This document shows positions 35,539 to 47,032 of a stretch of 64,000 nt of DNA, one piece after another. The notes below the pieces were generated by a model. That model did not search any database, was not told where the DNA came from, and was given only the letters and a program-made list of their open reading frames with translations. A program made the position numbers and the translations under genes. This stretch comes from Paragonimus westermani (taxonomy: Eukaryota; Platyhelminthes; Trematoda; Plagiorchiida; Troglotrematidae). Where the stretch lies: positions 53,641 to 117,640 of the forward strand of contig QNGE01002357.1 of assembly GCA_008508345.1 (NCBI GenBank). The letters run 5' to 3'. Every line of letters starts with the position of its first letter. Positions within the stretch are counted from its first letter, which is position 1.

Positions 35539-35950
35539 GTGGGTATCGAATACACCTTGACCATACGTCCCAAGTGGCACGTGACAGTAAACACCGACAA
35601 TTATCGTTTATTCATACGTAACGTCTGTGGGCTTAACCAGACAATAATGTCGCTCCAGGCACTACCCTGTGTTGCCCAGATAAGTTTGCTTGTTATGATT
35701 AATCTGAAGGCCTGTGCAGTATCCACTGAATTTCACTTACACATGATCGATTATCCTGACCCCAATAGAACGTTCCAGACAGGCCTAATGAGAACAGTGA
35801 TTGAGCCTTAGGTTCAGCTCTTTCCGAACTCGTCTATGGTGCTTACCTTTGTCAAGATCGCAGTTTGGACAATGGCAACCTTATCGGTGAAGGAACCATG
35901 TGGTTCATTGCGACATCTACATCACATTTTCTAAGGCCGAAATATCATAC
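35539..35950 (+). pseudogene. Possible Gypsy-type reverse transcriptase relic
   Basis: The frame reads RPKWHVTVNTDNYRLFIRN, then VCGLNQTIMSLQALPCVAQI, then KACAVSTEFHLHMIDYPDPN. Gypsy RTs have PW-AQVV---N---R-VIDYS-TIN----DAYPLP-ID, then FST-DL-SAYHQIP---ED-. Position by position the N-x-x-x-R, LP-V and VST-F-L spacing agrees, though identity is low. About 240 bp further, DIYITFSKAE stands where YLDD-I--SK is expected, with both catalytic aspartates unclear. Low identity and an intervening stop make this a tentative call. Confidence 0.35.
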
Positions 35951-38900
35951 GCCAGCTCATTCACAAACATCTGCCAGTAGTGTTGTTGCAATACATGGGG
36001 GCCATCAGGGCATTTACTTCGCGTGCTCTTGAAATGATTGGACAAAGCAAATATCTTCGTTTGTTAAATTTTATTAGTCTAACTGAAGGAATCAATTGAA
36101 ATCATGTGGTCAAATCCATCCCGGTTACTTGAGCGAAATAAAACCCCATTTCTAATCAATCGATCGCGGACAGAAATTTAATTTAGCTATTGATGTGGAA
36201 TAATTAGGTTTCCAGCAAATGTCTGGCACACGTGATGGGTAAACAAGGTGAAATTGTTTTACTGGACACAGAAAATTCCAGTAATTAAACGTGTCATTTT
36301 CACCAAGGGAATCGTGATTGACGTACATCACCCGAAGAAAAACCACCCACAGTTTTGTTTGACATAAAAATGAGGTGTGACGTGTTGTGGCGCTCAGATT
36401 AGAGCAGTCAGCTTCACGTGTGAATAATATGAGAACGTGAACTGTCTTTTTTTAATTGCTGGTTGTTTCGTTTGACTTTACAATTGGCTTTTGATGTAGT
36501 CAGTTCAGCTGGGAAAACTTACTCCGAAAAACAGATTCTGTCGGTTTCAGTCAGTTTATATCTTGACATCCGCACAGGTTTATTGGTGAGCTTTTTGATT
36601 ACACAAGTAAGAGAACCGAACATTTTGTTTTCATATTTTATTGCTGTTAATGCACATTCGGTCCTATTTACCCACGCCAATCACACGCGTGTGACGTAGG
36701 TACAGAGGATTAAACGCATACACTATATATACCCCCGTTCATAGATAACTACATGGGACAGAAGGAACAACTGCTTTCGGGTTCTGGTTTCTGTGTGCAC
36801 TGGACAGTAAATCTTATCGTACGGCTCACAAATGTAAGAAAGACACTGACTTGCAAATTCTCAACAGAATAAATCCACCAACACGTACAACAAAACTCAT
36901 AAACAAACAGGTGTATATAAGTAACCTGACGTATCCGGTGACCATTCTGTGTGCGTTACGGAGATGACCAAGACAAGTAACACATCGCTCGGGTAGATGT
37001 TTGAACTTGACAGGTGAATCAACTCTGGATCTAGGTCTAGTTACTACGTTCCCAGATGAACAAGTAACTCAGGTGCTCTGCGCGCACACCCACAATGGCA
37101 TTTATCCTTGAAGCTAAGATTTACCTAAGTGATCATTTGATCTCTCAAGCTGAGCTAACGTAGGTGATCAGGTGCTGAAGGACGTTCCGGACCAGAGTAC
37201 GTCCAACTCCCCATGATTCTGTCAGTATCGCGCCTCCATTAACAGTTGAATTAAAAAATACTTCACTGTGCAAAATGTGTTAGGATTAAAAACCTCGTTT
37301 ATTCTCCACAAAACAGATTTAGTGTAATTTTTGCTTTCATTTCTCCAACCGCATCAGTCTGTGTTATAGTTTTGTCACTGGAGTTTCTGAGTCCGCTGAA
37401 CTACGGAGACGCTTGCTGTTAGCCCTACAAGTCACCATTTAGCACGAGTTTGTTGCGAATCCGCATGTTTTGACATTTGCTCCTGATGAACTGTAACTTT
37501 TCATTGTCCTGTAGATTTTTTACATCTTCCGGAACATCTATATTTTCCAGATATACTTCCTAGCACTGATTAGCATCAGCTGTAGTAATTAGAGGGCAAG
37601 ACTGGGAACAAAAAGGGACTTACGAACCTCCAAAACTGACGCGGAAAGCAACCAGTTAACTGGTAGTTAACGGTTTTACCGAACGTATCTCGGTCATTTT
37701 AATGTCAAACAGACTGTGCAGAGAGTTCAGAGGTCATGGTTGTGATGTTTCTTTGACTGGATGGAGTGAACAATAGCAGTAGGCGCTTAGAAAAAAATCG
37801 GTACGCTCGACATTCGTGACAGTCATACAGCACTGGCGTTAGTCCCCCCAAAACGGAGTAATCAGGAAACTGTTTACCCATGCCGCTCTTCTCTGATGAA
37901 TTCAAGCTTCTGCGCTTGGGTCATAAAGAGGAGCATGTAGTGTGCATCACAGCGCCTTGTAGACAGCCACGGTAAACCAGTCGTTCGCCGGTTTTCTGAC
38001 TGTTCTCTATGTCGACTAGTGGAGGTGAGAATGATCACAGGTTGCCTGCTAGACGTGCAGTGAATTTCTGATTGTCCCTGGCTGATGATCTGGCAAGATC
38101 TTTCCCACAGTTTCGAGAATCACCAGTTGTATCAACCATAAATTGGTGAACTTAACTCGCTAAAACTTCTCTAAGTTGTGTTTGTAACGCAATGCAATTC
38201 TGGATTATTCCGAATGGGCATCTAAAAATTTCTACAACCAACGCTATGACTTAGCTGTCAATCGCGTTCGTGTACTGCCTAACCCGGGTATTGGTGAGTT
38301 CTGCATCTCACTTCATGAATACATCAGACGTTCGAATTAAAAAAAACACTAGTCCTGCACTCGGTGCACGTTGCTACCTTTAAGTAAACTAGTTTTTTGT
38401 TCACTCTCCGTCTATATAAAACATCGTGTTCGAATCAGTAAACTTTAACGACTGACAGTGTGTTTGTCTTAATGAACGTTTTCTTCCCATGGAGAGTTGA
38501 GGTTTTCAATTAGTTAACAAATTGGAGCGCAGAATGCCACACCACTCGAACGTTTAATACCATATTTGCTGGTTTCTGCTAGATACCAAAGGAGTTCAGT
38601 TTAGTGTTTTGCTTCTGTTTCGGTTTCTCTCACAACACACACACACGCACACAACTGCGCTTTCTCCAGTGAACCGAAAGGAACAGTCAGGCTGAGGACG
38701 TTTGTCAAATAACACATTACAGGAACGAATGGGTTCAGTGTTTAGACATTAGGATATATTTTGGTCCACACTATTCTACGCAAATTAATTATGGGATGTT
38801 TTGCGGAGCAGAGTGGTGTGATTTTTAATCACACTGAGTTTCCCTCTGCTAGTGGACAATTAAGCTGTGCACCAGATGACCGCGTTTGTGTAGTGAAACA

Positions 38901-41712
38901 TGAACCTGCAAACCTGGTGCGAGAGATTGCAGTGTGAAACTTCTTGGTTCATCTGAAGTATGCAGACACAAATACCATAAGAATTACGATATACACAAAC
39001 AAAATATATCACATAAAATTGAACCCAGTATTAACTGTGTTTCAGCTGAAAAGATGGGAACACTCGGGCCATTGTCGTAAGGCTTGTGGATGCAGCCAGA
39101 AATGAGCAACCCGGAAACGAAAAATCAGTACTTGCACCTTTCGAACGAAAAAATATCAACTTTATTGATTTCAACCTGTGTATTGTGTAGATGAAATCGA
39201 CACCTTAGTTTACCTGTTGACAACAATATCCATGTTTATTTATGGCATTTTTAAAAAGGAGGGGAAATATTTGTATGTTAACAGAAGCACTACGAGTACG
39301 ACCCGGTTGCGGATTTGGCTTCAGCCAAAGAAATATTTAGATGGTCCTTAATAAAATACAGCTTGACTCATCCAGATAGTCACTGAGAACCGCATAACAA
39401 TACTTCTGTAAATTTTCATACAACACTATTTTGCAAGACAAACCATATGTAATGTCTCACAGACGACAGTTCCCATGGTTGACTGTTTCATTGAGTATCC
39501 TTCTTATTAGGCTCTCTAGAACTTAGCTGACAGTGATTAAGACTTACGCAGTTTGATCCGGAAAATAATAGACCAGACGATACCCTAGACCTAAAATCAA
39601 ATAAACCACGTTATCCATAACGGTTGGTTTAGACCCCGTTTCATCAATGTTGACGTACTGTTGGAAAAATATGACAGTTAGTCATTATATGGGGAAACAT
39701 TTTTAAAGCCTTCATACGTTACAAATCATTTACACACATTTGACAAAACATTTAGAGTTGATTAATCATCTAAATGCCTCGTTTAAGAGATGTGACTTTC
39801 GCAGTTGCGATTTGCGTAATTTTCACAATGATAGCACCCAATTTGGCATGAGCAAACTCTCTACATTCATCAATATTCCATTTGTTCTGGTATACATGAG
39901 AAAGTTGTTCTTGTATAAAGGATGATGTTTAAGATAGAACTCAGTTAGCTACATTACTTCACAAACTGTGAAGTGACGCATAGTTAAAGAGGACAATGAG
40001 TTCACAAACGGATTATTAGCAGTCATTGTCGACTGTTACTCACGATATGTTAACTAACGAGACGTTTTGGTCCCCTAGCAATTGCGTAGTTAGACTGTGT
40101 GTTCGTTGGTTTGATAATAATTCTGAAGAGATTAGCACGTTTTCAAGGTTATTTTTCACGAAAGAACAGAAGTACCATAACAAGTTTTGGCACATTTTCC
40201 GGAAATGACTGCCGATAAAACAGTAACCCACTGATATATCTATAAACAAGAGACCTGGAAGGATCAACGAAATAATATTGATCAGACACGGAAGAGCTTA
40301 TTGCTAGGGTTGAAGAAAGTGTGTAACATTTTGTTCGACAATTCTTAGTCGATACCGTGGTTCCACTTTTCTGTAGGCATGCACAGTTTTACGTTTATTC
40401 AATCAAACCCGAAGGAACCTTGTGCAGATTCGTGAAACCAACAACAGCTTTTATTTTCGGATGTTCGACGTATGTGTACTAGGCGCGAATGAGCAACCAA
40501 TTATGTGTTGCATCTTTTTACCCGTTCTGTCTTAGCTGAACAGTAGGAATTACTCTGGTCCATTCTTTTGTCCGACTATTAATAGTTGTGCAATTTTCAA
40601 ACTGGTGCACTAAGAAAGATGTTTTGCAGTTACACCTACTTCGTAAGTATGGACGTTGCTGTGAATGCATAATTCATGATTCCGTGAGCAGTTCGAACAA
40701 ACACCGTCCAATTGAATACACGGGCAAGTATACAGTTCTCGTTTGAGTTAAAAAGTTCTGGTGAACCTATCAACGTTTTAAGGCGATAGACCAAAATACA
40801 AACATATCTCTATAGTTAAAAGTAAAGGAATACTTCTATCTAGACCGTGATGGATCTATTTCTGTCTATGAAAAGCATTCATAATCAGTTGCACCGAGTT
40901 ACCCTTCTCGCGGCTATAATACGGTTTTGCACGCATACGAAGCCCGTTCTACTTATTTTCTCATCCTACTGAGTTGAATTGAGTTGTCCCGGAAACGCCT
41001 GTTCTTATGTGGGTTTCCGTCTAACTAGTTGCCTAAGATGTACTCTAATGGTATACTCAGTTTTCTGAGAAGTATTTTCAACGGCTCACAATCGCAAGTA
41101 TGATGTGAGCGCTGTTCAGTCCTGGTGCGACGTTAGATCATCGGACGCTCAGACTCTCAGTTCCTCCCTGTCTAGCCCGTATTGTCTGGTGTAAATTAAC
41201 AAAGTAGTAATCATTCTGTACACGTATACATACACAGTGGGCAGACAAAAACACATACAAGCACACGAAAGAGTATGCGTAGTCGGTCGTTTGTCACTGT
41301 CAAAACCGTTGGTTTGCAAGCTCAGAAGATGCCGCCTAGTTCCAGAATTAGGATGACAAACAACCTTGTCAGAAAACAAGTTGGTCTGAATAAACCTCGT
41401 TCCACACCGCGGCAGTTGATTTCATACCCCTCGGTATAACATCGACTGCCATTCCGTTTTATCATTTTAAGGACCGGCGGTAGGGAGATATAAATCATTC
41501 TAACCGTTGAATAATTTACAGACCTTTTCGCGGGTGTTCACAATTAATTCCTCCAAGATTTTGAACTCCTGGACAATCCTCAAATTTTTCCTCTGGTTTC
41601 AGACTCCACTATCCATGAGGAGTGGAAAATACGCACACGGTCACTTGTCCATTTCTCCCATGTTCAAAGGAACGGCTTCCCACTGAACAAATACAGTGGT
41701 TTGACGAACAAA
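35951..41712. other. Stretch without recognised elements; CA microsatellite at 38.6 kb
   Basis: Only a short impure CA repeat (38,631-38,655) stands out. A TATA-like GATATAAAT lies at 41,488-41,496, about 220 bp ahead of the candidate exon at 41,713, too far to be a core promoter without an intron in the 5' UTR. Confidence 0.4.
38631..38655. repeat. Impure (CA)n microsatellite
   Basis: The run reads CACAACACACACACACGCAC followed by ACAAC, a CA-dinucleotide tract with two interruptions, about 25 bp long. Confidence 0.8.
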
Positions 41713-41821
41713 ATGGATTTATTATCCAGAATGACCACGCTTGTTCATTTACTACTGTTACCCCTGGGATGCCGCGCGGTGATTCCTGAGGCGACAGTTG
41801 CAGCTCATTTTCAACACGACA
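41713..41821 (+). CDS. Candidate first coding exon with signal peptide (unassigned)
   Basis: ATG at 41,713 sits in AACAAAATGG (A at -3, G at +4), a good eukaryotic start context. The reading MDLLSRMTTLVHLLLLPLGC, followed by RAVIPEATVAAHFQHD, looks like a secretory signal peptide (hydrophobic LVHLLLLPL, small residues near the cleavage site CRA). At 41,822 the sequence GTAAGTTTT is a strong splice donor, so the exon would be 109 nt and end in phase 1. Without splicing the frame runs on to 41,913 (70 codons). No downstream exon was recognised and I cannot name the protein. Chance could also produce this. Confidence 0.3.
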
Positions 41822-42819
41822 GTAAGTTTTATCTTTTTGTTGCCAAATCTTTCCATGAAACTGGTTTGCAGAAGCATTATGTTTTCCCGCAAAACACTGT
41901 GGGATTAGACTAACAAGAAACTTTTGTTCAGTGAATACTTGGAAGCTGAGCTAGAATGGATGTATTTAAATTGTGTCTTGACCAAAATAATCCATGCTGA
42001 TGCATTGTAACCCTCAGAGGTAGATTGCAACTAACAAAGATGAACACCTGTTTGAGTTGTAAGGACAGATAAATGTTTAGTCGGAGACAAATGAAACTGA
42101 AGTTTGTTACGGATTGACGATCAGATATGATAACCAAAATGCTCACAGTGTTTCACGCTGTTATCCACTGAGGATTAGCAAAGTGCCCAAGTGATTCATT
42201 GAGACTCTGGCCAAATGGGATGTCACAAGTGAATTGTGCGTCTGGCCTTAATTGGGTAGAAACCTGTGAGTGGGTCTGTCTACAGGTCTGGATAAAGAGA
42301 CTAAATTTGTGCAGATATCATACGATTGAATATGATGCAATATTCATCATTGCGCTCTATCTTCTCAGTCAGTTCCTCGCCTGCGTTCGTACTGAATTTG
42401 GAGATTACAACTGTAGGTTATACGCCTGGAGATTGGGTTTTCTAGAATAATAGTGAAAAACCTGAACGAAACCGGTGTCATCAGTGAGGAACGCTGTAAT
42501 ACACCTTAAAACTAGGTGGCAAGGTCGGGTAAAGAGACTTTAGATAAGCCAATTGAATGTGACCTTTCTGAATTCAATAGGCACGTCACTGATAATTATG
42601 GAGGTATGTTTTGGCATAATTCAAACAGCAATTTAAACATCCTAATGGATACATCTGTGGGTGTATACTTTGTGGTACAGAATCAGTAGCTTCTCTTATC
42701 GACTGTAAATATTAGGGGAAATTAAAATATTGGTACATTTCGAGGTATTCATAAACAAGTTTACTTTTTTGAAGAAAAGAAAGTCGTATCACAATCATCA
42801 ACATCATCATAGCAGTCAA
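41822..42819. other. Non-coding, nothing recognised
   Basis: An 83-codon ORF (42,199-42,450) has no recognisable domain and no clear splice sites linking it to the candidate exon at 41,713. Confidence 0.4.
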
Positions 42820-43140
42820 GAGCCTGACCAGAATATACTGTGGCTTGGGATATTGTTGTAATCGCGTCAAGGCCACCTGTATGCCGCACACTCGTGCCAA
42901 GGCTCGAAGTGTGTTCTGATTGGTCGCGGCTTCAACGACCAACGCCTCACTCGTCCATGCACTTTAAAATGTCCTGAATGCTTGTAATTGCGAATACACT
43001 ATGCGCTTCTACTGAGTCACTTGTTCTCACTACCGTTGTTATTGTCCGCAAGGCATGCAGCGGATGGGGCTCGAACACAGATACAACAGATATCCTGAAA
43101 AAACCTTATTGAGTAGGTTGATAAACCACTCTTTGAGTGA
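42820..43140 (-). repeat. SINE-like segment abutting the LINE 3' end
   Basis: On the minus strand AGTGGTTTATCAACC (near 43,129) may be a box A and TGTGTTCGAGCCCC (43,066-43,079) is a good box B, followed by a GC-richer tail with CATGGACGAGTGAGGCG, GAAGCCGCGACCAATCAG and GACGCGATTACAACAA (about 42,850-42,960). The box A lies at, or overlaps, the degraded end of the LINE reading frame (PGWSPPDYSNHSKS). It may be a SINE inserted at the LINE end or a LINE/SINE shared tail. Confidence 0.4.
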
Positions 43141-43660
43141 TTTGAGTAATCTGGGGGACTCCAGCCAGGTAGGCAACAGTCATCCATTTTACTCAGTGAA
43201 TCAATCGGGGTCTTCATATTTCGTTACCAATTTGTTGCCTGACCACCATGTGGTTTCAACCAACTGTTAGCGATCTCACTATATAGTGCAAAAGCTCAGC
43301 TGATATACGGAGTAGGCTGTGCAACTTGATCACTTGACCAAATGGTCGTGCATCCATATCGTTCCTGCATACGTGGCTGCGAATGGCCGTGTCACTCAGG
43401 CGATCAGTTCACGTATTTTGGGCTAAATGACAGTGACACTGATCGTCAAACATAGCAAGTCGGTTGACATCTTTGTTACGAAAAGAACACGCTTCCGGAC
43501 AATGGAGCAAAACAGAATGTAGGCAAGCATTAGATACTCTTCTTTTGGTAACAACCGAACGTCTTTTGGAGGCCACAATTGACGCATTATGGCGAAGACA
43601 AGCCGTGCCTTTGCCATTTTTGTATATCAGCAGCGTTACAGGTTGACGAGGTAGTGCTAC
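43100..43660 (-). pseudogene. LINE C-terminal connection domain (degraded)
   Basis: After the palm the minus strand shows LGST, then MAKARLVFAIMRQLWPPKD, then VSNACLHSVLLHCPEACSFR, then DVNRLAMFDDQCHCHLA, and finally SLSKMDDCCLPGWSPPDYSN. These match, in order, the AKARLAF-NLRHLW, VR-VLLYGCETW, D-RRL-VFD-RCLR-IA and RCRLPGWGPRD blocks seen after the RT of trematode RTE-like LINEs. Each block is in a different frame, so several indels separate them. Confidence 0.65.
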
Positions 43661-43664
43661 CCAG

Positions 43665-45033
43665 TTATTTGAAAGTGTCTACAGTCTCAAACGGATTACC
43701 TGCAATGATAAAAGTAGCAGTGGGAACGCTCAAGCCCTGAAACAGCATTTCACATTTTGAAGGTGCGAACCACATTTCATACAAACCCGCATGACCACTA
43801 AACTTGTCCAACATGGTCCGCAAGTCTTCGATATAGGAGCTAAGTAAAACAACGTCATCCACACACTTCAGATCGGTCAATCCGGTTCCAGAAGCGAGCT
43901 CAAAGCCAGGGTCACCGGGCTGCTCGAATGTACTTCGTAGAATATCGACCATAACGAAATTGAACAAAAAGTGGGAAATCGGACACTCTTGACGAACACC
44001 ACTGGAATTGATGAACGCTAGGAACAGTTGTCAGTAAGTTCTCACCCTGCTTGCGGTTGGGCACACAGTGTTCCCAACAGATTCAGGAATTACCATGGTA
44101 CTATCTTGCGAAGAATACAGTTTCAGGGTACTTTACAATCAACTGAATTGGAGTGCTAATTTTTCAAGGTCCATCGCAGGGTAAAAATGTAATCAACGCA
44201 TCCCCGAATAGATCAGAATCCTTCTTGTTCATCGCGTGTCTGTCTCTCATTGAGATTAATGAGCGGAATTCACTTGAGAAGTGGTTTCGTGAGTTCTCAT
44301 ATAAAACTCTTCCCACCACTCTTGATAAGTGAAGGAGGAAGCAGATCTGGCGGAGGAGCCTTGTTACGTTCCAGTAACTCAGGTTCCAGGACCACTTCTG
44401 CTTCCGACGGAGGGCCGTCCGGAAAGCAATAACTATGACTATTCGGTCACGTCGTACATATAGTGGAGATGAGGCCAGCTGAACTGTTCATCAAGAAGTT
44501 CTACCCACTTGCCAATTTAGTACGATTGGCTGGTAATAAGTCAAATATCTTTTTCGCATATGGTCCCAATTATAAGGACTTGACGCTCCGTAAGTGAAGA
44601 AGAAAGCCTTCTGCTATTCTTGAATAAAGAGACTCTTTCCGTTTCTTCCGACTGTTCGACCGAATGGTGTCTACGATGTTCGCGCAAACATTAGTTTGTT
44701 TGCTTTTAACTTCCACTGGTCGTCATCATATTCAGAACCAGGTGGAATCGAGCAGCGCTTACCCACAAATTTAATCAATGCAACAGAATTTCGGTTCTGT
44801 CACAAGTAAACAGCTCCTCCGGAACGTATCACTTCACAGCATGCTTTCATAGCTTTTGCGACTTGTTCCCAGTATTCGGTAGGATACCTCGCCGGACTCG
44901 AACTGGGCAACTTATTCACCAACGCTTCTTGGCAAGCGTTCTGTGCACTGTCCTGTCTCGAATGGCACTTAAGTGTCGTATCTCTGCTGGACAAGTGATA
45001 ACCGTATGGTGCGAGTCCAGCTGGCTGCTCCAA
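43665..45033 (-). pseudogene. LINE reverse transcriptase (broken)
   Basis: Pieces on the minus strand in order: KCHSRQDSAQNACQEALVNK, SSSPARYPTEYWEQVAKA (linker), LLDEQFSWP, PPSEAEVVLEPELLERNKAP, DLLPPSLIKSGG (fingers), TRDEQEGF-stop-SIRGCVDYIFTLR (the E-QAGFR-GRG-IDQIFTLR block), SRVRTY-stop-QLFLAF, INSSGVRQECPISHFLFNFV (motif B, GVRQGCP-SPFLFNF), TGLTDLKCVDDVVLLSS (motif C, normally YADD, here CVDD with both Asp kept) and LYEMWFAPSKCEMLFQ (motif D region). Multiple stops and frameshifts. The ATG at 43,967 begins a 100-codon open piece, but it is internal. Confidence 0.85.
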
Positions 45034-45059
45034 AAGACACGACAGTCTTTAGCAGAGTG

Positions 45060-45749
45060 GCGCCACTTGTAAACGACTGATATGTCCGTAGCTGAAAAGC
45101 AAACTGATGTCTCCAGGTAATACAGTGCCTCTTCCTTTGCTGAAATATGGTGCCAGAAACATAGAGAATATGGAGTACGCACAGCTGCAGCAGTCTTTCG
45201 CCACTCTCAGTGCATTGTTCCCGGACACCAAACATGTTTCCCAGCTGCTTCTGTTGTACAGCTAGACGACCAAGCTAAGCATTCAATTTACCTGCTAATA
45301 CTAGGATGTCTGAGTGTTTGCTTTGCCTCAGAAGGTCAACGAGGGCGTTATAGAACACACCTGTACATATGTCCGCCGGCACATACCTCGACATAATAAA
45401 AAGGTAACACTTTTTTGACTTCGTAGGCAGACTTTGCCCAATGTATTGAGTGTGATATCACACGAGCGGCTGTTCGTTGGTATCCAGTCGGACAAGCATT
45501 GCTCCGCTGCGGGGTTCAGTACAATCCCCACCACAATTTGACAGCGAGATTCGGTTTCGGTGTCATCAAAAACCCTGTCGGTTGGACCGACAGTTATCTA
45601 GAAGTGAACTGAAGTGGATAACGGTGTCAGAATTGTAGACCCGCGTCTCTGATACGCAAAACGCATTAAACTCCAGGGTTGAAAGAGTGCTTGCCAGAGA
45701 AGCTTGCTGACCGACTTGTCAAAGAGTGCGGACAGTGAAGTCGCCAATG
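45060..45749 (-). pseudogene. LINE AP endonuclease domain (dead)
   Basis: Reading on the minus strand: GDFTVRTL (start of the domain, normally TFNVRTL), a stop, QVGQQASLASTLSTLEFNAF, CVSETRVYNSDTVIHFSS (the ETR block with the catalytic Glu intact), NPAAEQCLSDWIPTNSR, SDILVLAGKLNA (normally AGD-NA; the catalytic Asp is Lys), a stop, FGVREQCTESGERLLQLC, FQQRKRHCITWRHQ (the T-W block). The enzyme would nick genomic DNA to prime reverse transcription. The Asp to Lys change and the stops rule out activity. Confidence 0.8.
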
Positions 45750-46279
45750 TTTGCCTCTTGTTTTGACCTTAGAAAATAGTTATCGCTCGAAGGCACATGG
45801 ACAACAGAAGTCTTGGGGGAGAAGTGGGAGGAGAAATTCACGGTGGGCTAATATTGTCACTGTTGGGAGAAAGATAACTGCTGATACTCTCCGGTCGTTT
45901 ATGTCGTGGAAGGGTGGTGACTTGATGGACCACTTCGAGTCCCTGACTCAAAAGTCCGACCTGCGAGAAAACAGGATAGAAGGTTTCCTCGGGGGACTCC
46001 ATCCGGAAACAATGACTCAAGAGTCTGGTTTGCTCGGCAGTGAAGGGCTTGCCTAGCCAGATTGCAGTGATTGAGACATTACTGTCTGGTTCTGATCACC
46101 GTTGCGCGCAATGAATGTATTCAAATCGAAACCAAGCTTTTGCTTAATAAAGGTTGTTTTGCGATCGGGGCGCTCTCTGTCTGACGATATCTTTTCTAAT
46201 CCCCTTTGTCCTGACAAGGAAAACGGCAATGTCGCAACCATAAACCAGTTCTGCTGTATGCCCATAGAATTGTACCTTG

Positions 46280-46590
46280 CTACCAAGACACTCCTACGCT
46301 GTCAGTAATGCGGCATACAATCCTATAAGTGTAACTGTTTTTCGTCTGATTGCTCCATTTTGACCTGCCTGACAAGGTTGCATCGGGAAGGACCGTAGTT
46401 CTAGTCACATTAATGCGCTGGATCAAAACAGCACACAAGCCCGACCACCCCGTCAAGGTAGCAGTATAAGTCAGGCACATCACAATGTTAGTAAGTACGG
46501 TATGCCAGGGGAAGCTAAATTCAATCCGCTTTTGTCGGCGTGGTTGAAAACCGCGTTGACGACGGTGCCTCACCTAAGTAAATTGACAGC
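46280..46590 (-). repeat. Probable LINE 5' region, shared with 17.2-17.33 kb
   Basis: 46,371-46,470 matches 17,231-17,330 over about 100 bp. The block lies upstream of the LINE endonuclease on the same strand. A 97-codon minus ORF covers it but has no domain I recognise. The sequence between it and the endonuclease (45,760-46,280) has ORFs on both strands with no recognisable domain. Confidence 0.5.
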
Positions 46591-46684
46591 AGAGAGGGAG
46601 TACTTTAATATGGATTAGAAGTCGCTCAAGCTGTTCACAGCATTTGCACTCCTACGACATCCTTCAATCGATTCATTCGAACTC

Positions 46685-46830
46685 GAAACAAAAGGCACTT
46701 GTTCTACTCTTATTAGAGTTCGTCATTAGTGCGCGTTCCCGCCATCACCCGGGCTTGAACACCAGTCAGATTTTCACAGGATAACCGTGTTCACCACTGA
46801 GCCGTTGATCTAACAGTAGATGTGACTGGA
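46685..46830 (-). repeat. SINE-like family S1 copy with clear box A and B
   Basis: The best tRNA-like copy. On the minus strand: ACGGCTCAGTGGTGAACACG (box A, 46,785-46,804), then GGTGTTCAAGCCCGGGTGA (box B, 46,745-46,763), with box starts about 40 nt apart, as in tRNA genes. The tail contains GCGCACTAATGACGAACTC, then TAATAAGAG, parallel to the TTAGAGC-CATTAGTAGTGC block of other copies. It lies upstream of the LINE, and another copy follows within 200 bp. Confidence 0.6.
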
Positions 46831-47032
46831 TCATCATATGTGAACCCTCAGCCATATCCGTTTGCGAACAATGCTCAGACCGCCGACCTCCTCAAAAGAA
46901 GACATAGTAACTTGGCTTTGAATTCTTATGGACGTCTCCATGATCAGGACTTCCTTCCAAGTTGAGGTATCGGAAATCGTTATCTTGAGCACTATTTCGA
47001 TTACCTGTGATTAGTAGAGGATTTTGGTTTTC

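Larger units (their letters stand above)
43090..46590 (-). mobile_element. RTE-like LINE, nearly full length, heavily mutated
   Basis: About 3.5 kb on the minus strand: probable 5' untranslated region (about 46,590-45,760), AP-type endonuclease (45,749 to about 45,060), linker and RT fingers (45,033-44,050), RT palm (44,050-43,665), and C-terminal connection (43,660-43,100). The size and the single EN-RT reading frame fit the RTE clade, as does the C-terminal block related to LLYG-ETW. At least eight frameshifts or stops break the frame. Target-site duplications were not found by eye. Confidence 0.8.

Noticed and set aside
37705..37905. Short ORFs of 60-80 codons throughout
   Set aside because: Their number and size are what random AT-rich DNA gives; none shows a domain, splice context or conserved neighbour.
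45751..46308. Plus-strand ORFs of 101 and 68 codons, gag-like in feel
   Set aside because: They lie antisense in the LINE 5' region and have no zinc knuckle or capsid motif.
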